Origin: an uncultured Prevotellaceae bacterium
GTDB taxonomy: Bacteria; Bacteroidota; Bacteroidia; Bacteroidales; Bacteroidaceae
Direction: 5' to 3'
Length of the DNA stretch: 64,000 bases
Assembly: GCA_902797505.1 (NCBI GenBank)
Contig: CADBSW010000047.1
Location: 1 to 64,000, forward strand
Shown piece after piece: positions 25,779 to 34,335 of this stretch. How positions within the stretch are numbered: the first letter of the stretch is position 1; the number at the start of each line of letters is the position of its first letter. The notes under the pieces are model-generated. The model searched no databases. It had not been told where the DNA came from and saw only the letters and a program-made list of their open reading frames with translations. The position numbers and the translations under genes were made by a program.

Positions 25779-27078
25779 TGTCGATATAGACGATGCGGCT
25801 CAGCTCATAACCCTCAGCGATGGTAGAACCCTTGGTCACCTCACCTGTCTTGATGTTATAAATATAGATGGTGGGCAGTGCGTCTTTCGGGTTGGTGCCG
25901 ATGAACGCTTTGTTGCCCAGCACGAATGAACGCTGAGAGAAGGTTCCTGCGCTGAATGGCAGACGCTGTCCGTTGTAGGTGATCTCTGTCAGGGCATCGG
26001 TGTTTACATCATAGATGGCATAATAGCTGTTGTAGTTAGTGATGCCCCAACCGTCTTTCTTCGAGTTGTCGTCGCTGGTGCCGGTATACTCGGGGTTGGT
26101 GATGTAGAACAGAGCCTTACCGTTACCGAGGTTCTCGCAGGTAAGTACCTTACCGTTACGGTCGCCGTTGTTCATGCCTACCCATGAGGTATCAAACTTA
26201 TTCTGTCCGGCCATGATACGTACGATGCGGGTGTAGCCGCAAGTAGTGGTGGTAGAGCCGGGTACCTGTGACATCAGTGGGATATACAGGTTGCCATTGT
26301 CGTTGAAGAACATCTTGCTCTGCAGCAACTCGCCATAGGCAGTACCACCCATCTCCTCACCGACAGTTGTCTTGTCGACATTCTTCACGGTCATGGTGGC
26401 AGCATCTACGAAAGCAGCATAGACAGCCTTGGTGCCTTTCTTTGATTTCTCACAATAGAGATAGATCAGGGTATTATCAGCCTTACGGTAGTTTGCCAGT
26501 CCTGATGTACTGTAGGTGATCACCTCGGGAGAGAAGTTGGGAAGGTTCAGGTTACCCTCAGCTACGATACTCATGTCGTTAGCATTGAACTTGGTCCATA
26601 CCACATCGTTCTTGTCACCGTTGGCAGCCAGCACTACAAACTCATTATCTGATGTCCACGCGTGGGTATAGCGACGGTCCTGATAGGTGTTCTTCTCGAA
26701 TTTGTGCTCGGCGATGGTGATGATACCGTTGTTGGTGATCTGGTATTTGCCGAAGCGGTCTTTCTCCTTCGGAATCTGATAGTAATACTTTCCCTTGATG
26801 ATCGACTCCTGATAGAGTTTTGCGGTCACGTCGGTACCCTCGTTGAGGAATGCGATCGACTGGTTGGGATCTTCCAGCGAGTTGACGTTCTTCACAATGA
26901 TAGAGCTTGAAGAACCCATACCGGATGTCTCACCCAGTGTCACCCAAATGTCGTAGTGTACATTATGGATCTCTTCTTTAGGGGTGTTGTCGTCATCGTC
27001 GTCATCACTACATGCGGTGAATGACATGCTGAGCATCATGGCAAAGAGCACCAGCATCAAATAGTTGAATTTCTTCAT
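25771..27078 (-). CDS. DUF4374 family surface lipoprotein (XusB-like)
   Basis: A 435-residue lipoprotein with lipobox FTAC (Cys23) followed by SDDDDDD, which matches the acidic lipoprotein export signal that directs Bacteroidetes lipoproteins to the cell surface. The rest has the repeating strand pattern of a beta-propeller and resembles DUF4374, the family of the siderophore-binding XusB. It lies 22 bases after the TonB receptor gene and overlaps the PepSY gene. A ligand-capturing lid on the receptor is the likely role. The cobalamin riboswitch upstream raises the possibility that its ligand is a corrinoid rather than a siderophore. Confidence 0.85.
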   Translation of the reverse strand: MKKFNYLMLVLFAMMLSMSFTACSDDDDDDNTPKEEIHNVHYDIWVTLGETSGMGSSSSIIVKNVNSLEDPNQSIAFLNEGTDVTAKLYQESIIKGKYYYQIPKEKDRFGKYQITNNGIITIAEHKFEKNTYQDRRYTHAWTSDNEFVVLAANGDKNDVVWTKFNANDMSIVAEGNLNLPNFSPEVITYSTSGLANYRKADNTLIYLYCEKSKKGTKAVYAAFVDAATMTVKNVDKTTVGEEMGGTAYGELLQSKMFFNDNGNLYIPLMSQVPGSTTTTCGYTRIVRIMAGQNKFDTSWVGMNNGDRNGKVLTCENLGNGKALFYITNPEYTGTSDDNSKKDGWGITNYNSYYAIYDVNTDALTEITYNGQRLPFSAGTFSQRSFVLGNKAFIGTNPKDALPTIYIYNIKTGEVTKGSTIAEGYELSRIVYIDNE

Positions 27079-27100
27079 TGTTTTGTTTGTTTAATGTTAA

Positions 27101-29236
27101 TTATTGAATGAATAGTCTGAACTTACAAAGGATATTGCGCCCGGGCTTCTGCAACTTGAAGTTGTCGAAGGCCATGGTGTCGAAGATATTGTTGCACTCC
27201 AGCGAGAGATTGTATCGCTGATGCTGCCAAGAGTAGGTGAGGGTGGCGCTGTGCAGGTTCTGTGTGGGTATACGACTCTTGGTAGACAGTGAACCATAAC
27301 CTTCCCAAGTCAGGAAGAACCAGTGCACATACTGATAGAGGTAACTGAAACGCAATCGGGTGCCGTCACCTGTGATATTGTGTTTGGTCAACGTCAGTTC
27401 GCTGTTGGAGAACAGCCACGGACGGTTAGGCACCTTATTATTATAGGTGATCGACGGCTTTCCGTCTTTCTTAAACTTGTTTTGGTCGCGTGCATCCTGA
27501 TAAGAGATGTTGGTGGTCAGTTGCAGCCAGTCGTTATAACTGTAGCGCAACTCCGTCTCAAAACCTTTCATGTTCACGCCAGCCACATTGTCGTATTGTA
27601 TCATACCTTCCGACTCTGACAATACTGCATGGATATAGTCTTTGATATGACGGTAGAACCCGCCTATCTCATAGTTCAGCAGATGATATTTCCCAAAACG
27701 GATATTTCCGAAGAGACCGATGTTATAGTTGTCGCTGTTCTCTGGTTTCAATGCTAAGTTGGCATAAACGGTTGTTCCATTGCCCAACATCTCTCGTGAG
27801 AGTGGCAGACGGGCGGTGTGCTCGAAAGAGGCTTTCAGCGACAACTCCTCCAAGAACCGGTATCGGGTTCCCAGTCCGTAGCCGGTATAAGTCTTGGTGG
27901 ATACTTTGGGCACTTGGTCGGCATTGGTGATCCATGCGTGGTCTTCCTGTTCAATATTGGTGTGGTTGATATATTCCTTCAAGAAGAATACGTTCTGCAT
28001 GCGTTCTTGGAACAGCAGTTGGTTGTACGACAATCCGATGATGTGTTTTGTCAGTCGGTCGTTGGTGGGCTCAAACTCCCTGTCAAGATCGTCATAACGT
28101 CTGTTACCGTTATGATATAACATATAGTTAAGGTTCAGTGAGTGTTCCTCATTCCACTGATAGTCAAGGTTGGTGCGCAGGGTGGTGAGCGGCCGCTTGT
28201 AATGTCGCAGTTGTGCCGCCCTTCCTGTTATCTCATTACGGGTGGTAGGTATCCAGTCCCCATTCCAATCGTATTTCCTATAGGCAGAGTCAACCGTCAG
28301 CGAGTGGTTCCAGGTATGCGATGCTAAAAGGTTCAGTTGCAGTCTTGGAATCAGAAAGTTATGTTTCTTATAGCGCGCTGAGATATTCCATGCGTCTTGT
28401 TTCTTTTCTGCCTCTCCATATACGATACTCTGTATCTGTCCGGTCTGCAGTTCTTTGTTCACCTTATTATAGGATGCTGTCACGAAGAAGGCATCCGCCC
28501 ATGATCTGTTCTCTACGCCGACTTCTATCTGTCCGAGTAAAGAGAGATAGTCATCATGGAATCGCTTGCGGTCGGTATTGTAGAACACCTGCCTCTCTGT
28601 ATCCCACAACTCGATGTCCTTCATCTTGTAGTTGTTCTTCGAGAAGTTGACTCCTAAGGTAGGACGTATCAGGATGCCCGTCTTCGGCAGCTTATACTGT
28701 CCGTTCACATCCATGATATACGTGTTGAACGACCCTACGCTTACTGAGGCATCCAAGAAGTTGTTGATGCGTTTGTTTGTCACCAGGTTGATGGCACCTC
28801 CCAAGGCGTCGCTTCCAAGATAGGCAGGTACTACACCCTTGTACACCTCTATATGGTCGATCATATTCACGGGGATATTGGCCAGTGTCACCTCAATACC
28901 TTTCGTATCGAGCGGTATGCCGTCGATGAAATAACGTACGGAGTTGCCCGACATACCGTTGAGCGACAATTCGAAGTCGGAACCTAATCCACCCTCGTAT
29001 CTTACCTTCACACCCGTTGTCTGATTGACGATATCGTTCAGGTTCGTAAGGGTGTTCACTTTGGCCGCGATATCCACGGCATTCACGGTGATGGCACCTT
29101 CGCGTAAACGTTGTGCCTTACTCTTACCTACCACATACACATCCTCTAACTGCACAGAGTCTTTGATGTGTTTCTGTGCTACACACCATCCACACTGCAA
29201 TACTATTGCAGCGAAGAGAAGTAATCTTTTCTTCAT
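27101..29236 (-). CDS. TonB-dependent receptor under cobalamin riboswitch control
   Basis: Outer-membrane TonB-dependent transporter of 711 residues: signal peptide, TonB-box-like EDVYVVGKS near residue 31, plug domain (NDIVNQTTGVKVRYEGGLG, YFIDGIPLD, GSDALGGAINLVTNK), and a 22-stranded-type barrel ending in FRLFIQ. Its size is that of siderophore or cobalamin receptors; it lacks the carboxypeptidase-like and STN extensions of SusC proteins. It is the first gene of an operon with DUF4374 and PepSY genes and has a B12 riboswitch about 50 bases upstream. Vitamin B12 or a precursor is the simplest inferred cargo; a siderophore remains possible from the partner genes. Confidence 0.92.
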   Translation of the reverse strand: MKKRLLLFAAIVLQCGWCVAQKHIKDSVQLEDVYVVGKSKAQRLREGAITVNAVDIAAKVNTLTNLNDIVNQTTGVKVRYEGGLGSDFELSLNGMSGNSVRYFIDGIPLDTKGIEVTLANIPVNMIDHIEVYKGVVPAYLGSDALGGAINLVTNKRINNFLDASVSVGSFNTYIMDVNGQYKLPKTGILIRPTLGVNFSKNNYKMKDIELWDTERQVFYNTDRKRFHDDYLSLLGQIEVGVENRSWADAFFVTASYNKVNKELQTGQIQSIVYGEAEKKQDAWNISARYKKHNFLIPRLQLNLLASHTWNHSLTVDSAYRKYDWNGDWIPTTRNEITGRAAQLRHYKRPLTTLRTNLDYQWNEEHSLNLNYMLYHNGNRRYDDLDREFEPTNDRLTKHIIGLSYNQLLFQERMQNVFFLKEYINHTNIEQEDHAWITNADQVPKVSTKTYTGYGLGTRYRFLEELSLKASFEHTARLPLSREMLGNGTTVYANLALKPENSDNYNIGLFGNIRFGKYHLLNYEIGGFYRHIKDYIHAVLSESEGMIQYDNVAGVNMKGFETELRYSYNDWLQLTTNISYQDARDQNKFKKDGKPSITYNNKVPNRPWLFSNSELTLTKHNITGDGTRLRFSYLYQYVHWFFLTWEGYGSLSTKSRIPTQNLHSATLTYSWQHQRYNLSLECNNIFDTMAFDNFKLQKPGRNILCKFRLFIQ

Positions 29237-29285
29237 ATTGATCTTTTTTACCGTCTTAAGTCCCGAAGGCGGTCGTTAGTATGTA

Positions 29286-29450
29286 ATGAAACCGGCAGGT
29301 CTTCTGACTTACCCAATTATCAGCACCTTCCCGTCAGTCGGACAGTGGCTTTTTTAGCTGATAACACAATGGGCTCACAGCAGCGGGCTCTGTTCAGGTC
29401 TTTCACCTGATTCCCTTTTCATCTCCTGTAGGGGAGAACCAAATTTCAGG
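29286..29450 (-). promoter_or_regulatory. Cobalamin (B12) riboswitch
   Basis: Reading the minus strand, the conserved elements appear in order: GGGAATCAGGTGAAA, a CCTGAACAGAGCCCGC core, GCTGTGAG, GCCACTG, GGGAAGGTG, and the B12 box AAGTCAGAAGACCTGCCGG. P1 is formed by TGAAATTTGG (29448-29439) and CCGGTTTCA (29295-29287). It lies between a consensus promoter and the TonB receptor start. No U-tract terminator follows, so control of translation initiation is more likely than attenuation. High adenosyl- or other cobalamin should repress the operon. Confidence 0.95.
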
Positions 29451-29453
29451 CTG

Positions 29454-29484
29454 CAAAATTACATATTTTTCGTGTAAAGACAAA
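29454..29484 (-). promoter_or_regulatory. Promoter of the riboswitch-TonB receptor operon
   Basis: Minus strand TTTG (29484-29481), 19 bases, TAATTTTG (29461-29454). Transcription would begin almost at the first base of riboswitch helix P1. Confidence 0.78.
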
Positions 29485-29542
29485 ATTAATCAGCAATTAT
29501 TTAACTCAACTTTCATTGGCAGATGTAGCGAAATAAAAAATA

Positions 29543-29574
29543 ATGCATGGGGAGCATCACTGCTGCCCATGCAT
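29543..29574 (-). terminator. Intrinsic terminator of the sigma/anti-sigma/thioredoxin-like operon
   Basis: ATGCATGGGCAGC and its near-complement GCTCCCCATGCAT (one mismatch), read on the minus strand, are followed by TATTTTTTATTT. It lies 38 bases past the stop at 29612. Confidence 0.82.
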
Positions 29575-29611
29575 AACTTAAGCATAGCTAAACTCATTTC
29601 TACAAATATTA

Positions 29612-31585
29612 TTATTTCAAATTCAAGGTATTTACAAATTTCTTCAGACTTTCCTTTGCCAGTCCGCTTTTGATGATACGGCCTTGGGGATCGAAGATGA
29701 TCGTCTCGGGCAGCGACATGATGCCGTATGCCTTCACGGCTTCTGTCTCCATCTTTTCGATGTCGTCGGTGGAAGGGATCGTCAGGTGCTCATAGATCAG
29801 TTTACGATCCTTGATATATTGTTTCCACGTGTCTTTGTCCGTGTCAAGTGATATACCAATCGCTCGGATGTTCTTGCCCCGATGATCCTTTGTTATCTGG
29901 TTCATGGCCTTGCATCCACTGCGAGAGATACTGTTATTCTGCTTCCAGAACTGCAGCACTACATAGTCGCCCTTGCCGATGTATTCGCTCAGTTGATGAC
30001 TATTCCCGTTGGTGTCTATACAAACGGCATCGGTAAACATCTTCCCCTCTTGACGCTTCTCCAGTCCTTGGTAGTATTTCCATATGGGCTGTACGGCCAT
30101 ATGACTGGCATAGGGAAGATCTTTGCGGAGGCAGTGAGATAGTTCGCTGTAAGTCATGGAGGTGAAGTTGTTGGCCAGGTACCAGGCGGGAATCAGACTA
30201 TTGGCATTATCATCGATTATCTTTAATATCCGTTGGTGGACTTCAGCCAGCAGTTGTTCATAGCCTTTCGCATCCATTACGATGATTTCTCCATCAGCAT
30301 TATAGCAGACATACTTACGCAGATCCCGCTCCAAGGCTTTGAGTTGGCGCTGTGTCTCGGCAAAGCGCATGTTCAACGGTGATCCTAAAACGTTCATGTC
30401 CTCCAGGTTGACCATCGTAGGAATACTGTCGGCAAAGAGTGCGAGTTTGTTTCCCTGTTGGTCACGGACAACATATAATTGGTCTTTCATGAGCATCTCT
30501 CTTATCTTGAACTTTCCTTTGTCGGGCAATACCTTGATGGGACGCATAGATGGAACGCTTGGAAAGACGGTTACAGGGGTGGTAGTTTCTCCTGTGAGTT
30601 TCACTTCTGCCTGAGGGAGGGTGTCTTGACCAAGGTCATACAGTAGTTCCAATGTTTTTTCGTTCTCTGGATTTGTCCATATACCAATGTTATTACCGAA
30701 TGACAAGAAGGTTCCTGTAGGCATTCTCCGTACGTGCTTTCTTAATTCCTTGGTATTTCTCTCTATGATCCGCCTTTGGTCTGCGGTCGTCTCACGATAG
30801 GAGAACGGGTATATCTGTTTGATAATATCTTTATACTGTCGTTCAGTGAGCCTGCCATTGTATTCACCGAAGAGTTTGGTAAGCATATATACGTATAGGT
30901 CGGTCTGTATCTCTTTCTTACCAGATGCCAGTTCATTCAGACGTCGCATCTGCGCCATCAGCTTTTCATATTTCAATTCGTCGTCATCATTGAGCGGCTG
31001 TAGATAATATTTCTCCTGCTGTTGCCATAGACTATTGCTATCAATGGTCTTCATACTCCAGATGCCTTCACCGAATCTGAATAATGTACCTTCCAGGGTT
31101 CGCCAGGTGTTCCCCTTGCTGTCGGTGAAAGGCACGTTATGCCATTTTAAGCCATAGAAGGTCTTCCCGTCTGTCTCATTAATAGCCAAGATGCGGATGT
31201 TGTAATCCTTCTCTATACGGTAACTGCCATAGATATTCGTATAGAAATTATCCTTTCTGTAAAACTGCAGTACCCATGGATCTTCAGATCCTTTGCCTGC
31301 GTCGATGAGATAGGAGAGTCCACTCTGTGTTATATTTCTGGCAAAGGCCATCTTCAGTTCGGTAAGTGCCTGTGGCTCCATGATGGTATTGCCCTCTGCA
31401 ACCAGTTTGAATTGCCACTCTTTCATCGCATGACTCCACGAGGTTTCTTTCGTCAGTAGCTGTCCTGATTCAAGAAATCTCTTGATGGCATTGTCCATAG
31501 ATCGTGCGCCCTCGTTGTTTTGAGCCTTCATACAGAGACTCATGAATAATGCTGCCGTAAGCAGGATGTTTATCTTGTTCTTCAT
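29612..31585 (-). CDS. Exported protein with degenerate C-terminal thioredoxin-like domain
   Basis: A 657-residue protein with a signal peptide (MKNKINILLTAALFMSLCMKAQ). Residues about 25-530 show no domain I recognise. The C-terminal 140 residues have a TlpA-like thioredoxin fold (YVVLQFWKQ, IRAIGISLDTD, cis-Pro in SLPET, IIFDPQGRII). The usual WCxPC is replaced by WKQNNSISRSGC, leaving only Cys558, so ordinary dithiol redox chemistry seems lost. It follows an anti-sigma-like gene by one base and is the terminal gene of a sigma/anti-sigma operon. It is probably envelope-located; the role is unknown. Confidence 0.8.
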   Translation of the reverse strand: MKNKINILLTAALFMSLCMKAQNNEGARSMDNAIKRFLESGQLLTKETSWSHAMKEWQFKLVAEGNTIMEPQALTELKMAFARNITQSGLSYLIDAGKGSEDPWVLQFYRKDNFYTNIYGSYRIEKDYNIRILAINETDGKTFYGLKWHNVPFTDSKGNTWRTLEGTLFRFGEGIWSMKTIDSNSLWQQQEKYYLQPLNDDDELKYEKLMAQMRRLNELASGKKEIQTDLYVYMLTKLFGEYNGRLTERQYKDIIKQIYPFSYRETTADQRRIIERNTKELRKHVRRMPTGTFLSFGNNIGIWTNPENEKTLELLYDLGQDTLPQAEVKLTGETTTPVTVFPSVPSMRPIKVLPDKGKFKIREMLMKDQLYVVRDQQGNKLALFADSIPTMVNLEDMNVLGSPLNMRFAETQRQLKALERDLRKYVCYNADGEIIVMDAKGYEQLLAEVHQRILKIIDDNANSLIPAWYLANNFTSMTYSELSHCLRKDLPYASHMAVQPIWKYYQGLEKRQEGKMFTDAVCIDTNGNSHQLSEYIGKGDYVVLQFWKQNNSISRSGCKAMNQITKDHRGKNIRAIGISLDTDKDTWKQYIKDRKLIYEHLTIPSTDDIEKMETEAVKAYGIMSLPETIIFDPQGRIIKSGLAKESLKKFVNTLNLK

Positions 31586-31586
31586 T

Positions 31587-32153
31587 TTATAATGTTTTAA
31601 TAGAGTTGTTATTTAAAAGGGTATCGCTTGTCGTGATAAAGAAATCGTTGACGATCTTGCTGAGTTCTGGGTTATAGATGATGGTTTTTGTCAGTCTGTC
31701 CATATAGACGCTATCACCAACACGCTCCAACTCACTCTCTATCCACGCGATCTGTTTTAACAAGCTGTCTGTGGATGTTGTCTTATCGCGTTCACTCATT
31801 TTCCTTGTGACTGAGTTCTTCTTTGTCAGAACATCCTCACGGTATTCATCTTGTATTGCGACTACCGCCGGTGTAGTCTTCATGTCTTTACTGTGAATCT
31901 TTTCCGAGATCGTAGGTTGCGTAACGTCTTGTCGCTCTGAAGGTATTCTTCCGAAATGAATGGTCAACAGTAATAAGGCACAGGCAGCTGCTGCTATGGA
32001 AGGGTAGAGCCAAGCGCGACGTTTCTTCATCTCCCTCTTTTCTATCTCCTGCATCACCCGGTCACAGAAGTCGCCGGGCACCTCTGTCTTTGGGTGCTTA
32101 GCCTCTCGCCGGCGAAGGGCCTCCCGCAAGTCGGAATCCTTGTATTTATTCAT
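31587..32153 (-). CDS. Putative membrane-bound anti-sigma factor
   Basis: A 188-residue protein with a cytoplasmic N-terminus (about 48 residues, including TEVPGDFCDRVMQEIEKRE), one membrane helix (about 49-67) and a periplasmic tail of about 120 residues with heptad-like hydrophobics (LLKQIAWIESELERV). It overlaps the upstream ECF sigma gene by 8 bases. Position and topology indicate an anti-sigma factor, but it lacks a FecR domain and a zinc-binding anti-sigma motif, so the call is inferred from context. Confidence 0.7.
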   Translation of the reverse strand: MNKYKDSDLREALRRREAKHPKTEVPGDFCDRVMQEIEKREMKKRRAWLYPSIAAAACALLLLTIHFGRIPSERQDVTQPTISEKIHSKDMKTTPAVVAIQDEYREDVLTKKNSVTRKMSERDKTTSTDSLLKQIAWIESELERVGDSVYMDRLTKTIIYNPELSKIVNDFFITTSDTLLNNNSIKTL

Positions 32154-32652
32154 TTTCTTTCTCTTTTATCATTAGAAATAGTTTCTTTCGTAGTCGGCTG
32201 AGCCGTTGTGACAGGGTGTTAGGCTCGGCGTCCATGATGTATGCGATATCTCGCAGCGGTCGGTCTTCGTAGTAGAATAGATGTAGCAGCAACTGGTCTT
32301 TCTCGGGCAATTCCTCTACAGCTTCTTCCATCAGCAGGATACGTTCTTCACGTTGTGTGGAAAGGTCTTCTTCCTCAATCACTGTTGTCAGTTCACCGAT
32401 GTCTTCCATAAAAGGTCCTCGTCGCCGCAGATGATCGAGCGCCTCGTGGTAGGCGATGCGCAGAAGCCAGGTAAGAAACGACGACTCTCCACGGAAGGAG
32501 GACCGCTTCTCATAGGCTTTTACAAAAGCATCTTGAGCGGTATCCTCAGCTTCCCTGCGATCTTGTAGTAGGCGCATGATAAGGTCGAGCACTTGCGGAG
32601 CATATTCCCTTACCAGTCGAGCGTATTCTTTTCTGCTGATTTCTTGCTTCAT
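32146..32652 (-). CDS. ECF RNA polymerase sigma factor
   Basis: A 168-residue ECF sigma. Region 2 is around LIMRLLQDRREAEDTAQDAFVKAYEKRSSF with a following FLTWLLRIAYHEALDHLRRR. Region 4 includes LLLHLFYYEDRPLRDIAYIM and the HTH NTLSQRLSRLRKKL. It is closer to the RpoE-like type than to the FecI-type sigmas of loci 1 and 2. It heads an operon with a putative membrane anti-sigma (8-base overlap) and the degenerate thioredoxin-like protein. No consensus promoter was found directly upstream, so autoregulation is plausible. Confidence 0.9.
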   Translation of the reverse strand: MKQEISRKEYARLVREYAPQVLDLIMRLLQDRREAEDTAQDAFVKAYEKRSSFRGESSFLTWLLRIAYHEALDHLRRRGPFMEDIGELTTVIEEEDLSTQREERILLMEEAVEELPEKDQLLLHLFYYEDRPLRDIAYIMDAEPNTLSQRLSRLRKKLFLMIKEKENE

Positions 32653-32744
32653 TCTATCTAATAGACGGAAGAATATGAGAGATATGACTGACGTGGTTGT
32701 TAAATATAGTTTATTTTTGTCGTGGATAAATGTATCAATTCAAA

Positions 32745-32765
32745 GAGTCCGGAGGGACCGGACTC
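32745..32765. terminator. Stem-loop after the metallophosphoesterase gene
   Basis: GAGTCCGG (32745-32752), AGGGA loop, CCGGACTC (32758-32765). It lies 29 bases past the stop at 32794; on the minus strand it is followed by TTTGAATT, a weak U-tract. Confidence 0.6.
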
Positions 32766-32793
32766 TCAGGTTATGCTACTATGTAGTGAGTTA

Positions 32794-34335
32794 TTATTTG
32801 TCGGGCAAGAAACAGAAGCTGCGTGTGCCGGTAGCATGGAAGCCATAGGCATCATGAGCCTCTACCTCCACGACATGCGCCCCGTGACGATATTGTTCTG
32901 GTAATTCCAACGTCCATAACTGATGTGACTCTCTCTTCCTCAAGGGGTTCATACGGTTGAAGGGTGTCGGGAATATTTTTTGGAGGTTTTGCTCACGCGC
33001 CCTGGCCACATTGGGATCCACAAGGTTTGCCTTTTTACATACGATCCAATCCCCACGATCCAGTCGGCAACGTACCTGTGTACTGTCGCATCCCCCATAA
33101 ATCGTAATCATGAGGGTGGCAGGGGGGATATCTTTCAGATCACGAAGATGGGTGTCAAGGGTATCGATGCCCGTCACATGGATGGTCATCTGTTTTTGCG
33201 GATCTTGTCCGATGGCCTTGCATCTGAACTGATATTTGTTATTGTCAAACTCCACGACGAAGTAATTTCGTGGCGTTCCTCCTTGTTGGAGGGCGTGAGG
33301 GATTCCCTCTCCATCTTTCTCGCCTACCCACCAGAAACCACAGGAGGCACCGGCTCCTAACTCATGTATACTAAGGCCAGCACCCTGTTGGAAGAAACGT
33401 CCTACCTGATGAAGATGTCCTGTGATAGCCAGTACATGTCCTCTGTCTTTCAACAGATGCAGCAGATATTGTCTGTTCTTGGTATAGGCAAAAGGAATAT
33501 GCATACTTAAGACGATCAGATGACTCTTCGGCACATACTTCAGATCTTGACGCACGAAATTCAGTTGTCGATCAGAGAGAAAACCCTCATAGCCACGAGG
33601 ACCTACTCCATATACATTATTTAATATAATGAAGTGCACCTTACCCTCGTTGAAAGCATACATATCCGAACCGAACATCTCACTGTATGAGCGATACTGT
33701 CGCCATCTCACACTGTCTACATCCCGGTCGTGATTGCCCAAGACCGTCCAGGTGGGGGAGGGTAACTGCTCCATCAACGTACGTAAATCACGATAAAGAG
33801 AAAGGTTGTTATTCACCAAGTCACCCAAGAAGAGATTGATGGTTGTTTCTGGGGTGGAGAGCAGTTCGGGCCACAGGGTACGCGTGGCGTAGTCGAGTTC
33901 CTGATAGTTTCCTACTTGCACATCACCGACGGCATTCAACAGAAACCGGTGATTGATCTCTTTCTTCTGCAAGGGGATGTCTATGGTCTTGTCTTCGGAT
34001 AGTCCCTCCCTCATATAATGGAAGTTTGCATTCACCACATTACTGCCTGTCATGGTATAGTCGGCCGGCAGTATCGGCATGATGGAGCCGCCTTCTATGG
34101 CTGGCAACAGGTATCGCCCCTTCTTGTCGGTCACGACGATGGTGTCACCATTAGAGACGAGCATGCCCCGCAGTCCTTTCTCTCCTTGGTCACGTATCCC
34201 GTTCTTGTTGCTGTCGTGAAAGACAACGCCTGTGATATTTTTGACGTTAACGGTAACGTTATCTTGGTTTTTTGCAGTAGAGGGATGTGAGAAAAATAAT
34301 AATCCCAGCAGTATGATCAAACAATTCTTTTTCAT
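32794..34335 (-). CDS. Exported calcineurin-like metallophosphoesterase
   Basis: A 513-residue secreted protein: signal peptide, an N-terminal Ig/SdrD-B-like domain (about 33-100, GVVFHDSNKNGIRDQGEKG with a TDKKGRYLLP strand), a calcineurin-like phosphoesterase core (about 130-330), and a C-terminal beta domain. Metal-site motifs are GDVQVGN, LGDLVNN, LGNHDRD, SMHIPF and TGHLHQVG. The first motif lacks the usual D-x-H histidine (DVQ). The three-domain layout is that of the MetallophosN/C group of Bacteroidetes. Its start overlaps the stop of the M16 protease gene, so the two are one operon. Substrate is unknown. Confidence 0.88.
   Translation of the reverse strand: MKKNCLIILLGLLFFSHPSTAKNQDNVTVNVKNITGVVFHDSNKNGIRDQGEKGLRGMLVSNGDTIVVTDKKGRYLLPAIEGGSIMPILPADYTMTGSNVVNANFHYMREGLSEDKTIDIPLQKKEINHRFLLNAVGDVQVGNYQELDYATRTLWPELLSTPETTINLFLGDLVNNNLSLYRDLRTLMEQLPSPTWTVLGNHDRDVDSVRWRQYRSYSEMFGSDMYAFNEGKVHFIILNNVYGVGPRGYEGFLSDRQLNFVRQDLKYVPKSHLIVLSMHIPFAYTKNRQYLLHLLKDRGHVLAITGHLHQVGRFFQQGAGLSIHELGAGASCGFWWVGEKDGEGIPHALQQGGTPRNYFVVEFDNNKYQFRCKAIGQDPQKQMTIHVTGIDTLDTHLRDLKDIPPATLMITIYGGCDSTQVRCRLDRGDWIVCKKANLVDPNVARAREQNLQKIFPTPFNRMNPLRKRESHQLWTLELPEQYRHGAHVVEVEAHDAYGFHATGTRSFCFLPDK

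Noticed and set aside
29237..29275. Attenuator terminator after the cobalamin riboswitch
   Set aside because: An ACCGCCT/AGACGGT stem exists, but on the transcript strand it is followed by A residues, not U, so it is not an intrinsic terminator; it may instead mask the ribosome site.
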